Shown piece by piece: positions 42,407 to 49,998 of a stretch of DNA of 64,000 bases. The notes below the pieces were generated by a model that was not told where the DNA came from, searched no databases, and saw only the letters and a list, made by a program, of their open reading frames with translations. Numbering within the stretch: the stretch's first letter is position 1; every line of letters begins with the position of its first letter. A program made the position numbers and the translations under genes. The DNA is from Bradyrhizobium elkanii WSM2783 (GTDB lineage: Bacteria; Pseudomonadota; Alphaproteobacteria; Rhizobiales; Xanthobacteraceae), in the NCBI RefSeq assembly GCF_000472865.1, contig NZ_AXAP01000029.1:39970-103969 (forward strand), given 5' to 3'.

Positions 42407-42564
42407 GCGATCTCCGCAAGGGGATTCTGACGCTCATTCGGCTGACCAAGGGCGGCGTCACGATCTGCGAAGTCGAGGAAATGGCCCTCGACGACTTCTA
42501 CGGCTGGCTTGAAGACGCGACGAAGCTTCAAGCCGACATCAACAAGGCGATGAAGGCAAAGTAG
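42125..42564 (+). CDS. Probable gpE+E' frameshift product
   Basis: A second open frame, -1 relative to gpE, continues past the gpE stop as SDLRKGILTLIRLTKGGVTICEVEEMALDDFYGWL...ADINKAMKAK and ends at 42564, 1 bp before the tape measure ATG. It has no good start of its own near the junction. Candidate slip sites lie at TTTT (42382-42385) and GGGGG (42389-42393), upstream of the gpE stop at 42404. The exact site cannot be fixed from sequence alone. Confidence 0.6.
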
Positions 42565-42565
42565 C

Positions 42566-45127
42566 ATGGCGACCGGCTTTTCCGTATTCGTCAACATCGG
42601 GGGCAAGGTCAGCCCCAGCCTCAACGCCGCTGTCAGCGCAGCGAAGACCCAGGTCAATAGCCTTGGGGCTTCGCTCGCTGGCATGGCCGCGCGCATGAAC
42701 GCGCCGTTTGCGGCCGTCAACAAGCATCTCGCGGCAACCTCGAAGCGGATGGCCGCAATCCAGCACACCGGACGCAACGCGACGCTCGGCGTCACGACGC
42801 CTGCCGCGTGGTTCGGCGCGAACATGATCAAGGATGCCGCCGAGTTCGCGAAGGCGGGCAACATGGTCGAGGCGCTAGGCGAAGCGACGAAAGAGCAGCG
42901 CGTCGAGCTTTCGAAGATGGCGCAGGACTTGGCGGGTCGGTATGACGCCGGTGGTGCGACCGGCATCATGAAGTCGGCGACCGAGCTTCTGAAAGCGGGC
43001 TTTACGTTCGAGCAGGCCAAGGGTGCGCTCGAACAGGTCTTGGCTGCGTCCGCCCTGGCGGGCGATATGACGCCTGCTGATGTCGGCGCGTCGCTCAGTA
43101 AGACGATCACGCAATTCCGCATGCCCATGAAGACGTATGAGCAGGCGATGAAGTCTTCGACCGTCGTCACCGACCGCATGGTCTACGCGGCGGTGTCCAC
43201 GGTCGCGTCCATGAAGGACATCTCGGAGTCGTTCAAGTATGCGGGCGGCGTCGCGGCGACGACCGGCAACTCGCTCGACTCCGTCACGGCGATGGTCATG
43301 GCGTTCGCGAAGGCCGGCGTGCTCGGCTCGGAAGCGGGCGTTGCGCTGCGCTCGGCCATCGTGCGTCTGGTCAAGATGCCGAAGGGCGGTATGAAGGCGC
43401 TGAGCCGTATCGGTATGAATCTGGGCGACTATACTCAAGCGCGCCCCGTCACCGCCGACACGGTTCTTGAGAACCTGAAGGCGGACGGCATCGACGCGAG
43501 CGGCGTGAAGGGTCAGATCGCCGACGCGATCAAGAACAACCAGGGTGATCATGCCGGGTTGTCGGCCGCGATCACCAAGGCCGTTCAGGGCGCGATCGGC
43601 AGTTCGTCTGCCGTTGACGCCGACAAGATTTCGGAGTCGGTGAACGACGCCGTCGCGGCTGCCGGGTCGAAAGTGGACATCACGAAGTTCATGACCGACC
43701 TGAAGAAGAAGATGGACGACGGTGTTGCGACGACCGGCGACATCGCGCAAATCCTCGAAGCGCGCCATATCTCGCGCTACATGGCGTTGCTGAAGGCCGA
43801 TCTGCCCGCGATGATTAAGGAGGTCGAAGAGAAGTCGGACGGCTACTCGCAGAAGCAATACAAGATCGCAAACCAAGGCTTGCCTGCGCTCTTGCTGAAG
43901 CTCGGCGCTGCCTGGGAGAAGTTCCGCAACACGGTGGTGGAATCGGTCGGCAACGACATCGCCAATGCCTTCACGAAGCTCGCGGACACGCTGCAAAAGC
44001 TGTCGGCCACGAACCCTGCGCTGTTGAAGACCGGCGTCTACTTCGCCGCTGCGGCAGCCGCCGCCGGTCCGCTGCTCTTCGTCCTGGGCGCGCTCGGCCG
44101 CGTTGGCATGTTCGCCCTGCGCGGGCTCAACTTCGCGCTGCTCGGGCTGCTCTTGCCCTTCCGGCTGCTCGGCGGCGTTATCGCTGCCGAGGCAACCGCC
44201 GCCGTAGGCCGCTTGGCTGCGATGGCGGTCGGCTTCCGTATGTTGACCGCGCTTGGTGCAGGGGCGACGTTGTCGGCGCTGGGCGGCTCTCTGCTCGCGC
44301 TCGGCCGCGCCGTGCTGCTCTTCCCGATCACTGCGCTGCGCGCCATCGGCCTCGCCATGTGGGCGTTGATCGCCAACCCGGTCGGTCTGATCATAACGGC
44401 GTTGGTCGCCGCGCTCGCGGCGCTGAGCGTGTGGGTCTACAACAATTGGGCGGGCATCAAAGAGTTCTTCGCCGGGTTCGGTGAGGGCTTCATGCAGGGG
44501 CTCGGTCCCGCCGGTCCGGCTGTAAAGGCTCTCGCCGATGGCCTGGGCTCTGTCTACAACTGGCTGAGTCAGTTGCTCGGGCCTCTCGACGTAACCGGGG
44601 CGAAGTGGCGGGAGTGGGGCGCAACCGTTGGCGGCGTCGCCGCGCAGGGTGTGCAGACCGTCATCTCCGCGATCCAGAGCTTGATCGGGTTCCTCGGGAC
44701 GGCAATCCAGAAGGCGATCAGCCTGGGCAGCGCGATCAAGGGCATCTTTACTGGCGGGCCGAGCACCAAGTCTTGGCTCAACTCTGGCAACCCCTCGAAT
44801 CCGATTGAAGGCGCTCGCGCTCTCGGCGGCCCTGTGACCTATGGCAAGCCGTATCTTATCGGCGAGAACGGCCCTGAGCTTTTCGTGCCCGGCGTATCCG
44901 GCCGCGTCGAGACCAATAACACGCTGCGCCGGTTGACGGCCGATGGCGCGTCGGCGGTCGCCAGTTCGTCCGAGAACAATACGGCGGTGTCGCGCACCAA
45001 CACGGCGCATGTCACCGTCCAAGTGCAAGGCGGCAACCCCAACGATGTTCGGCGGGCGGCTGAAGACGCGGTCTACGCGGCCTTCGCTCGGCTCGAGTCC
45101 GAACAGCGTGGACTTCTGAGTGACTGA
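42566..45127 (+). CDS. Tail tape measure protein
   Basis: 853 residues. The N-terminal region is a long helical tract (AAVSAAKTQVNSLGASLAGMAARMN...), then TP901-type core (ELSKMAQDLAGRYDAGGATGIMKSATELLKAGFTFEQAKGALE..), three hydrophobic segments around residues 490-640 (YFAAAAAAAGPLLFVLGALG, AMWALIANPVGLIITALVAALAAL) and a C-terminal GENGPELFVPGVSGRV motif. Length sets the tail length. Located directly after E/E'. Confidence 0.93.
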   Translation: MATGFSVFVNIGGKVSPSLNAAVSAAKTQVNSLGASLAGMAARMNAPFAAVNKHLAATSKRMAAIQHTGRNATLGVTTPAAWFGANMIKDAAEFAKAGNMVEALGEATKEQRVELSKMAQDLAGRYDAGGATGIMKSATELLKAGFTFEQAKGALEQVLAASALAGDMTPADVGASLSKTITQFRMPMKTYEQAMKSSTVVTDRMVYAAVSTVASMKDISESFKYAGGVAATTGNSLDSVTAMVMAFAKAGVLGSEAGVALRSAIVRLVKMPKGGMKALSRIGMNLGDYTQARPVTADTVLENLKADGIDASGVKGQIADAIKNNQGDHAGLSAAITKAVQGAIGSSSAVDADKISESVNDAVAAAGSKVDITKFMTDLKKKMDDGVATTGDIAQILEARHISRYMALLKADLPAMIKEVEEKSDGYSQKQYKIANQGLPALLLKLGAAWEKFRNTVVESVGNDIANAFTKLADTLQKLSATNPALLKTGVYFAAAAAAAGPLLFVLGALGRVGMFALRGLNFALLGLLLPFRLLGGVIAAEATAAVGRLAAMAVGFRMLTALGAGATLSALGGSLLALGRAVLLFPITALRAIGLAMWALIANPVGLIITALVAALAALSVWVYNNWAGIKEFFAGFGEGFMQGLGPAGPAVKALADGLGSVYNWLSQLLGPLDVTGAKWREWGATVGGVAAQGVQTVISAIQSLIGFLGTAIQKAISLGSAIKGIFTGGPSTKSWLNSGNPSNPIEGARALGGPVTYGKPYLIGENGPELFVPGVSGRVETNNTLRRLTADGASAVASSSENNTAVSRTNTAHVTVQVQGGNPNDVRRAAEDAVYAAFARLESEQRGLLSD

Positions 45128-45129
45128 TC

Positions 45130-45516
45130 ATGCAGAGCACCGTTCTTCTCGCGCTTGGGGCGTATCGTTTCTCGGTCAATACCGGCGCATATCAGAAGTT
45201 CGACCGGACCTCTGCATGGCGCTGGCCTGCCACGGATCGCATTGGCGTGGCACCGGCGAAGCAGTATGTCGGCCCCGGTGAAGACTCGATCACCATCGAA
45301 GGCACGATCTATCCCCACTATCGCGGCGGGTTGCGGCAGGTCGATCAGATGCGCGCGCAAGCCGGTCTCGGGCAGCCGCTCCCGCTCACGACGGGATTCG
45401 GTCGGTATCTCGGCATGTACGTGATTGAGAAGATCAGGGAGTCTCAAGAGACCCTGATGTCTGACGGCGCGCCCCGTAAGATCGAGTTCACGATTGAACT
45501 TGGGGCATACGCCTAA
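45130..45516 (+). CDS. Tail protein U (P2 gpU family)
   Basis: 128 residues. VLLALGAYRFSVNTGAYQKFDRTSAWRWPATDRIG and GAPRKIEFTIELGAYA are diagnostic of gpU-type tail proteins (tube/hub). Its stop overlaps the next start (TAATG). Confidence 0.9.
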   Translation: MQSTVLLALGAYRFSVNTGAYQKFDRTSAWRWPATDRIGVAPAKQYVGPGEDSITIEGTIYPHYRGGLRQVDQMRAQAGLGQPLPLTTGFGRYLGMYVIEKIRESQETLMSDGAPRKIEFTIELGAYA

Positions 45517-45722
45517 TGGAACAGTATACCACGATTGAGGGCGATACGGTTGACCTGATCGCCTACAACCGCTTCGGCGTGACGCACGGCGCGACGGAGG
45601 CGATCCTGCGCGCCAACCCCGGCCTCGCTGCGGCCGGAACAAAGCTGCCGGAAGGCATGACCATCAACATTCCCAACTACACCGTAAAGAAGGTCTCAAC
45701 GGCCGCGAGGATTTGGTCGTGA
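45516..45722 (+). CDS. Tail protein X (LysM-like, P2 gpX family)
   Basis: 68 residues: TTIEGDTVDLIAYNRFG...TEAILRANPGLAAAGTKLPEGMTINIP is the LysM-type fold of gpX. It overlaps the next gene GTG by 4 bp. Confidence 0.92.
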   Translation: MEQYTTIEGDTVDLIAYNRFGVTHGATEAILRANPGLAAAGTKLPEGMTINIPNYTVKKVSTAARIWS

Positions 45723-46795
45723 CGCCCGCTGCGCGCATCCTGCTCGATGGCAGGGACATCACCGCGAACCTGATCCCAGCGCCCTTCGGCCTGCCGTTGG
45801 AAGGCGGCGGCCACGTCATTCCCGGCGGCGCGCTCGGCTTCGGAAAAGGGCCGCTGCTCTCTCTAACCGTTCAGGACAACGAGGGTAAGAAGTCCGATAG
45901 CTGCGAGCTAGAACTGGATAACCGGGAGTACATCCCGTCGCCCGGCAAGGGATCGAAGTTGCAGGTCTCGCTTGGCTTCGTCGAGACCGGCGTCAACTAC
46001 ATGGGCACCTTCCTGATCGATTCGTGGACGAAGAAAGGGCGGCCGAAGATCATGAGCGTGACGGCGAAGGCCGCAGGTCTGACCACCGAGATCAAGGCTC
46101 CGAAGTCGCGCTCCTATCATGAGAAGAGCGTCCAAGAGATCGTCCAATACATCGCTGGTCGGAACGGATTGGGGGCCATCGTCAACGGCGAGGTTGGCGG
46201 GATCAAGATCGACCATCTCGATCAGTCGAGTGAGTCCGATTTGAACTTCCTGACGCGCCTAGCGAGCCGTGTGGGCGCGAATTTCAAGCTCGCCGATGAA
46301 AAGGTCATCTTCAACAAAGCGGGCTCTGGCAGCCTTCCCAGCGGCGGCGCGGCCCCTTCCTTCATGCTGACCGAGACCGGGCAGACCGAATGGGACTGCA
46401 CCGGCTCGACGCGCGGCGACTATAACTCGGTCGAAGCCGCGTGGCACAACGTCAAGAAGGGCGAACGCGAGTGGGTGAAGGAGGGGGGCGGCTCGCCGGT
46501 CTACCGCAGCCGAAAGCTCTTCAAGACGAAAGAAGAGGCAGAGGCGCAGGCAAAGGCCACGAAGGGGGCGCTGGCACGCGGCAAGAAGGTCTTCGCCGCG
46601 ACCTTCCCCGGCCGCACTGAGATGTTCGCCGGTGCCGGTCTCACGGCGGTCGGCTTCGATCCCGATTGCGACGGCAGCTACATCATCAAGTCGGCGACGC
46701 ATCGCCTGAACGATCAGGGCCTCACGACGCGCATCTCTTGCGAGACTTCCGGCGAAGGAAACGATGATTTTTGGGGCGGTGAGGGCGGGCAGTAA
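45719..46795 (+). CDS. Baseplate hub / late control protein D (P2 gpD family)
   Basis: 358 residues from GTG 45719 (GTGA overlap with gpX favours this over TTG 45713). SCELELDNREYIPSPGKGSKLQVSLGF, YHEKSVQEIVQYIAGRNGL, SESDLNFLTRLASRVGANFKLADEKVIF and a C-terminal ATHRLNDQGLTTRISCE are gpD hub motifs. It completes the tail operon. Confidence 0.92.
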   Translation: MTPAARILLDGRDITANLIPAPFGLPLEGGGHVIPGGALGFGKGPLLSLTVQDNEGKKSDSCELELDNREYIPSPGKGSKLQVSLGFVETGVNYMGTFLIDSWTKKGRPKIMSVTAKAAGLTTEIKAPKSRSYHEKSVQEIVQYIAGRNGLGAIVNGEVGGIKIDHLDQSSESDLNFLTRLASRVGANFKLADEKVIFNKAGSGSLPSGGAAPSFMLTETGQTEWDCTGSTRGDYNSVEAAWHNVKKGEREWVKEGGGSPVYRSRKLFKTKEEAEAQAKATKGALARGKKVFAATFPGRTEMFAGAGLTAVGFDPDCDGSYIIKSATHRLNDQGLTTRISCETSGEGNDDFWGGEGGQ

Positions 46796-46804
46796 GGGCG
46801 ACTC

Positions 46805-46867
46805 AAACGGTCCCGCCAAATAATCATCGGTCGGCAATCATGCTCTCAACAGAACTTGGAGAGTGTG
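46805..46867 (+). promoter_or_regulatory. Leader module B (amidase gene)
   Basis: AAACGGTCC at 46805-46813, inside the longer match ACTCAAACGGTCCCG shared with leader A, each starting a few bases after the previous stop codon. A hairpin CTCTCAA / TTGGAGAG (46843-46863) holds the Shine-Dalgarno GGAG in its 3' arm, 4 nt before ATG 46868. Confidence 0.6.
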
Positions 46868-47779
46868 ATGTCGGAGATCACTATTCAAAAGGGTATTGGT
46901 TATCAGAACGGGCGTCCGCTCCCGTTCGTCAAGAGCCCGAACCGTGGCGGCAGCCTGAAGCCGCGCTTCATCGTGATTCACGACACCGCCTCCGGTCTGA
47001 AGGACGATGGCGACATTTCCTGGCTGACGAACCCGAAGGCCAAGGTCTCGGCGCATGTCGTCGTGAGCCGCGACGGCAAGATCACCCAACTTGTGCCGTT
47101 CAACGTCGTGGCGTGGCACGCCGGGCAGTCCCAATGGAAGGGGCTGAAGTTCATGAACAGCTACGCGGTCGGCATCGAGATCGACAACCCCGGCAAGCTT
47201 CAGAAGGTTTCGGACGGCGTCTACAAGAACGACATCGTCACCATCGACACCAACAAGAACCCGTCGCTGAAGGTCGAGTATGCGAAGACCACTGCGCACG
47301 GTGCGGGGTACTGGCTGCACTACACCGACGCGCAGATTGCGGCCGTCAAGGACTTGTGCCACGCCATCTGCGACGCCTTCGAGATCGAAGACATCCTGAC
47401 GCACTGGATGATTTCGCCGGGCCGGAAGATCGACACCAACCCGCTGTATCCGCTCGAAGCGCTGCGGAAGTCGGTTCTCTATTACAAGCCGATGGGCTTC
47501 ATCTCTCAGTCGGACGAAGGCCAGCGCCACGACACCGACGAGTCCGGGGAGGAACAGGTCACGCTCGATCCGCCGAGCGATGTTCGTGACGAGAGTGCGA
47601 CCGCGCCGGGCAAGCTGAAGGCGTTCATCAAGAGCAAGATCACGGCAGCATCCGGCCTGTTCGGTGGTCTGTCTGTCTCGTCCTTCCTCGGTCTGCTCAC
47701 GGATTGGAAGGTCATCGTCGCCCTGGGCACGTTCATCCTGCTCGGCCTCGCGCTCTGGATTTGGAGCGAGAAGAAGTGA
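46868..47779 (+). CDS. N-acetylmuramoyl-L-alanine amidase endolysin with C-terminal membrane segment
   Basis: 303 residues from ATG 46868. Amidase_2 motifs: FIVIHDTASG (zinc His), SAHVVVSRDGKITQLVPF, VAWHAGQS, YAVGIEIDNPG, and HWMISPGRKIDTNP (second His, K, D). The C-terminus has one transmembrane helix (WKVIVALGTFILLGLALWIW) ahead of SEKK. This is a holin-independent or pinholin-like arrangement in principle, or simple membrane anchoring. It overlaps the next gene by 4 bp. Confidence 0.9.
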   Translation: MSEITIQKGIGYQNGRPLPFVKSPNRGGSLKPRFIVIHDTASGLKDDGDISWLTNPKAKVSAHVVVSRDGKITQLVPFNVVAWHAGQSQWKGLKFMNSYAVGIEIDNPGKLQKVSDGVYKNDIVTIDTNKNPSLKVEYAKTTAHGAGYWLHYTDAQIAAVKDLCHAICDAFEIEDILTHWMISPGRKIDTNPLYPLEALRKSVLYYKPMGFISQSDEGQRHDTDESGEEQVTLDPPSDVRDESATAPGKLKAFIKSKITAASGLFGGLSVSSFLGLLTDWKVIVALGTFILLGLALWIWSEKK

Positions 47780-48276
47780 TCAAGCAGTTCTTCATGGATA
47801 GCTTCGAGTCAACGGCGATCAGCGACTTCCTTTGGGCGGCGGCGACTTCCGAGATCGCGCTGTCTGCCCTTAGCTTGCTGATCGCCGTGGCCGCAGTCGT
47901 CGGCTATCTGCCCATCGTGAGCACGTTGCTCGGCGGCTACGCCAAGGCGGCGAAGCTTGTCTTCATCGTCGCCCTGGCGGCTCTCGTCTTCCTGCTCGGC
48001 TTTAGAGCGGCGGACCGCCGGGCGGAAGCCGCCGAGCTTCGGCAGAAGATCGCCGCGAAGGATGGCGTGATCGCAAACAAGAACTTCGACCTGCATCTCG
48101 CGCTCGAAGCGGCCGAGACGGCGAGCAAGCAACGTGAAGAAGCGGCGCAGCGCGCCAAGGAAGCTCAGGACGAAATCGATGACTATAAACAACGCCTCAA
48201 GGCTCGCCCTAACGCTGGTTGCCTGCTCACTCCTGACGATTTCCCTGACCGCGTGTCAAACGACGGAAAGCGTTAG
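47776..48276 (+). CDS. Rz-like i-spanin with extra membrane segments
   Basis: 166 residues from GTG 47776 (overlaps amidase stop). Two hydrophobic segments (EIALSALSLLIAVAAVVGYLP and AAKLVFIVALAALVFLLGF) precede a long charged coiled coil ending DEIDDYKQRLKARPN. Ordinary Rz has one N-terminal membrane helix. The extra helix could provide a holin function, as no separate holin gene is obvious. The o-spanin gene is nested in its 3' end. Confidence 0.68.
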   Translation: MIKQFFMDSFESTAISDFLWAAATSEIALSALSLLIAVAAVVGYLPIVSTLLGGYAKAAKLVFIVALAALVFLLGFRAADRRAEAAELRQKIAAKDGVIANKNFDLHLALEAAETASKQREEAAQRAKEAQDEIDDYKQRLKARPNAGCLLTPDDFPDRVSNDGKR

Positions 48277-48478
48277 GCCGTCGCCGAGCTTCAGCGTTCC
48301 GCACGAGTCCACTCTCGTACTCGACGAAGTGCCCGCACCGAAGGTTGGCCCCGGTATGGACGCGCGTGTCGCATGGAAGCTGGAAGAGCAGGCGCGCAAG
48401 GAAGCGAACAAGCGCCTCCGCATCTCTCGTTCCAACGTGCGCTATGTGCGCCTCAAAGCATCGGCCCAAGATCAATGA
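48179..48478 (+). CDS. Rz1-like o-spanin lipoprotein (overlapping gene)
   Basis: 99 residues from ATG 48179, in another frame within the 3' end of the i-spanin gene. A lipoprotein signal peptide MTINNASRLALTLVACSLLTISLTAC ends in lipobox LTAC, followed by a Pro-containing mature chain. Embedded Rz/Rz1 arrangement is characteristic of Gram-negative phages. It joins i-spanin to disrupt the outer membrane. Confidence 0.8.
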   Translation: MTINNASRLALTLVACSLLTISLTACQTTESVRPSPSFSVPHESTLVLDEVPAPKVGPGMDARVAWKLEEQARKEANKRLRISRSNVRYVRLKASAQDQ

Positions 48479-48810
48479 TCACTATCCCCGAATGGCTCAT
48501 TGGCTTGCTCGGCAGCGGTGCCGGCGCGATCATCGCGCTCCTTGTCCGCAACGCGGTGGCGCACACGAAGAACCAAGCCTCTGCGAAGGCGGGGCAGGCC
48601 ATTGCCAATGAGGCGAAGGCCGCAGCCGCCGAAGCGCATCGGCTCGCCGCATCGCTCGAACGCGATCTCGCGCAGTTCCGCGAGAAAGTCGCCCAAGAAT
48701 ACGCGACCGTCCAACTGATCGACCGGATCGAAGAGCGTCTGGTTGGCGCGTTGGATCGCATCGGCGCGCGCTTCGATCAGTTTCTGTTGAGGCAAGGCAA
48801 AGAGAAGTGA
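48475..48810 (+). CDS. Small membrane-anchored coiled-coil protein
   Basis: 111 residues from ATG 48475 (ATGA overlap with Rz1). N-terminal membrane helix (WLIGLLGSGAGAIIALLV), then a helical, Ala-rich coiled coil (EAKAAAAEAHRLAASLERDL...IDRIEERLVGALDRI). Position in the lysis cassette suggests a lysis or inhibitor function (antiholin-like), but this is inference. Confidence 0.55.
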   Translation: MITIPEWLIGLLGSGAGAIIALLVRNAVAHTKNQASAKAGQAIANEAKAAAAEAHRLAASLERDLAQFREKVAQEYATVQLIDRIEERLVGALDRIGARFDQFLLRQGKEK

Positions 48811-48953
48811 CCACGACAAGCAGCGTAAGGAAGCCATCGAGACCTGTCTGCGCGAGGGCTTCGTGCCGTATCGGTCCGAGCATCGCGGTAAGGGCTCTGC
48901 CGTTCTCGAAGCGACGGGCCGTCTGAAGCTGCTCACCGCTTTTGACCCATAAC
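48809..48953 (+). pseudogene. Small open frame without a start codon
   Basis: A protein-like frame DHDKQRKEAIETCLREGFVPYRSEHRGKG...LKLLTAFDP ends at 48953. Upstream in the same frame there is a stop at 48788 and no ATG, GTG or TTG in between. It may be a decayed gene, a frameshift extension of the upstream gene, or use an unusual start. Confidence 0.35.
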
Positions 48954-49118
48954 AGAAATGACGGCGTTAAGCTGACGTTTACGCTGTGAGTTTGGGCTTT
49001 CTAATTTGCCCGGCCTTTGACGCAGCGCTTCCACCGATGTGTTAGTCTAGGTGCTAGTTCCGCTTGCTGGGGACGAGAGGTCACCCGATATGCGGTTGCG
49101 GATTGGCTGGAGGCGGAG

Positions 49119-49364
49119 GTGATTTTCTTAGATTTCATTCTTGACGTCGTAGGGTACACGACAGCGCGATTATTGCTTCCAACCTTGACCTTTCAGAAGG
49201 TCAAAGTTGACGTTCTTTCGTCAAGCGAAACCGGGTTCAACTGGTTAGGCTTTAAACGCTTGCCCAACGGCGCATTGCTGTGCGACGCGGATTCGGCCGG
49301 ATGGATAGGCGCACTTTCTTGGCTGATCGGTCTCGCCTTAGCAATCACCGTCGCCGTGCGCTAG
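49119..49364 (+). CDS. Hypothetical membrane protein
   Basis: 81 residues from GTG 49119, which has GGAGG 5 nt upstream. Hydrophobic segments at both ends (IFLDFILDVVGYTTARLLLPTL and WIGALSWLIGLALAITVAV) enclose a Gly/Asn-containing middle. Not recognised. It is more A/T-rich than the tail genes and has host-repeat fragments downstream, consistent with a moron. Confidence 0.5.
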   Translation: MIFLDFILDVVGYTTARLLLPTLTFQKVKVDVLSSSETGFNWLGFKRLPNGALLCDADSAGWIGALSWLIGLALAITVAVR

Positions 49365-49393
49365 ATCGCCTCGTTTGGTTATCACGTCGGCTA

Positions 49394-49455
49394 TTGGCCC
49401 CAAGCGGCCGACCGGCATGTCCGCTAGATGTCTGCTCCTTGGGGGTGAAGCGGAC
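49394..49455 (+). repeat. Host-type dispersed repeat, copy 1
   Basis: It starts TTGGCCCCAAGCGGC and contains ATGTCCGCTA. The same blocks recur at 49846-49911 with a diverged remainder. The look is that of the short intergenic repeats scattered in Bradyrhizobium chromosomes. Confidence 0.5.
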
Positions 49456-49502
49456 TCGCTATGCTCAACCTGAGTTCTTCTGCGTGTGACCCGTTGCGGA
49501 AA

Positions 49503-49739
49503 TCATGCCTCGTTGGTCTTCTTCCGCCGGGTGTCTAGGTATCGCAGCAACCGATGCATGCCGAGACCGGCGAGAACGGGGAGTGCCACGAAATCTGGCA
49601 GTAAAAGAAGCCCGAATAGCCACACGTTAACTTTCTTGGGCGGACGGACCGTCAAGCCATTGACGATGCGTGGTGCTGTAGCGGTTGCATCGTCGGTGAG
49701 CGACTTCGGCACGTCCCTTGGTGGCTCAGGGCTGGGCAT
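49503..49739 (-). CDS. Small membrane protein
   Basis: 78 residues. A Pro/Asp/Thr-rich N-terminus precedes a hydrophobic segment (VNVWLFGLLLLPDFVALPVLAGLGM) and a basic tail (RYLDTRRKKTNEA). The positive-inside pattern would put the C-terminus in the cytoplasm. Not recognised. Confidence 0.5.
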   Translation of the reverse strand: MPSPEPPRDVPKSLTDDATATAPRIVNGLTVRPPKKVNVWLFGLLLLPDFVALPVLAGLGMHRLLRYLDTRRKKTNEA

Positions 49740-49998
49740 AATTCAACTTACCACGGGCCCTTCTAATAGAGGATCACGACTTCACGACCCAATGCTCGTT
49801 TGGGCCTTCAGTGACGATTAACCACAATGCTGACGGTGACTGCTGTTGGCCCCAAGCGGCGGTTGAGGGATGTCCGCTATTGCGCCGCTGTCGGGCGTAG
49901 AGCAGACATCGACGCGCTGATCAGCGGCAAGCGTTTATGAGTACATGCCCTAGCAGCATGCCGCGCAAGGTGGCGGCGTGACGAGACTGAGGGGGCGG
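49740..49998. repeat. Intergenic stretch with host-type dispersed repeat, copy 2 (49846-49911)
   Basis: No gene is seen here. TTGGCCCCAAGCGGC and ATGTCCGCTA are shared with copy 1. The stretch separates two leftward accessory genes. Confidence 0.45.

Noticed and set aside
42875..45028. A 717-residue leftward open frame opposite the tape measure gene
   Set aside because: Antisense shadow; composition is dominated by Arg, Asp and His without motifs.
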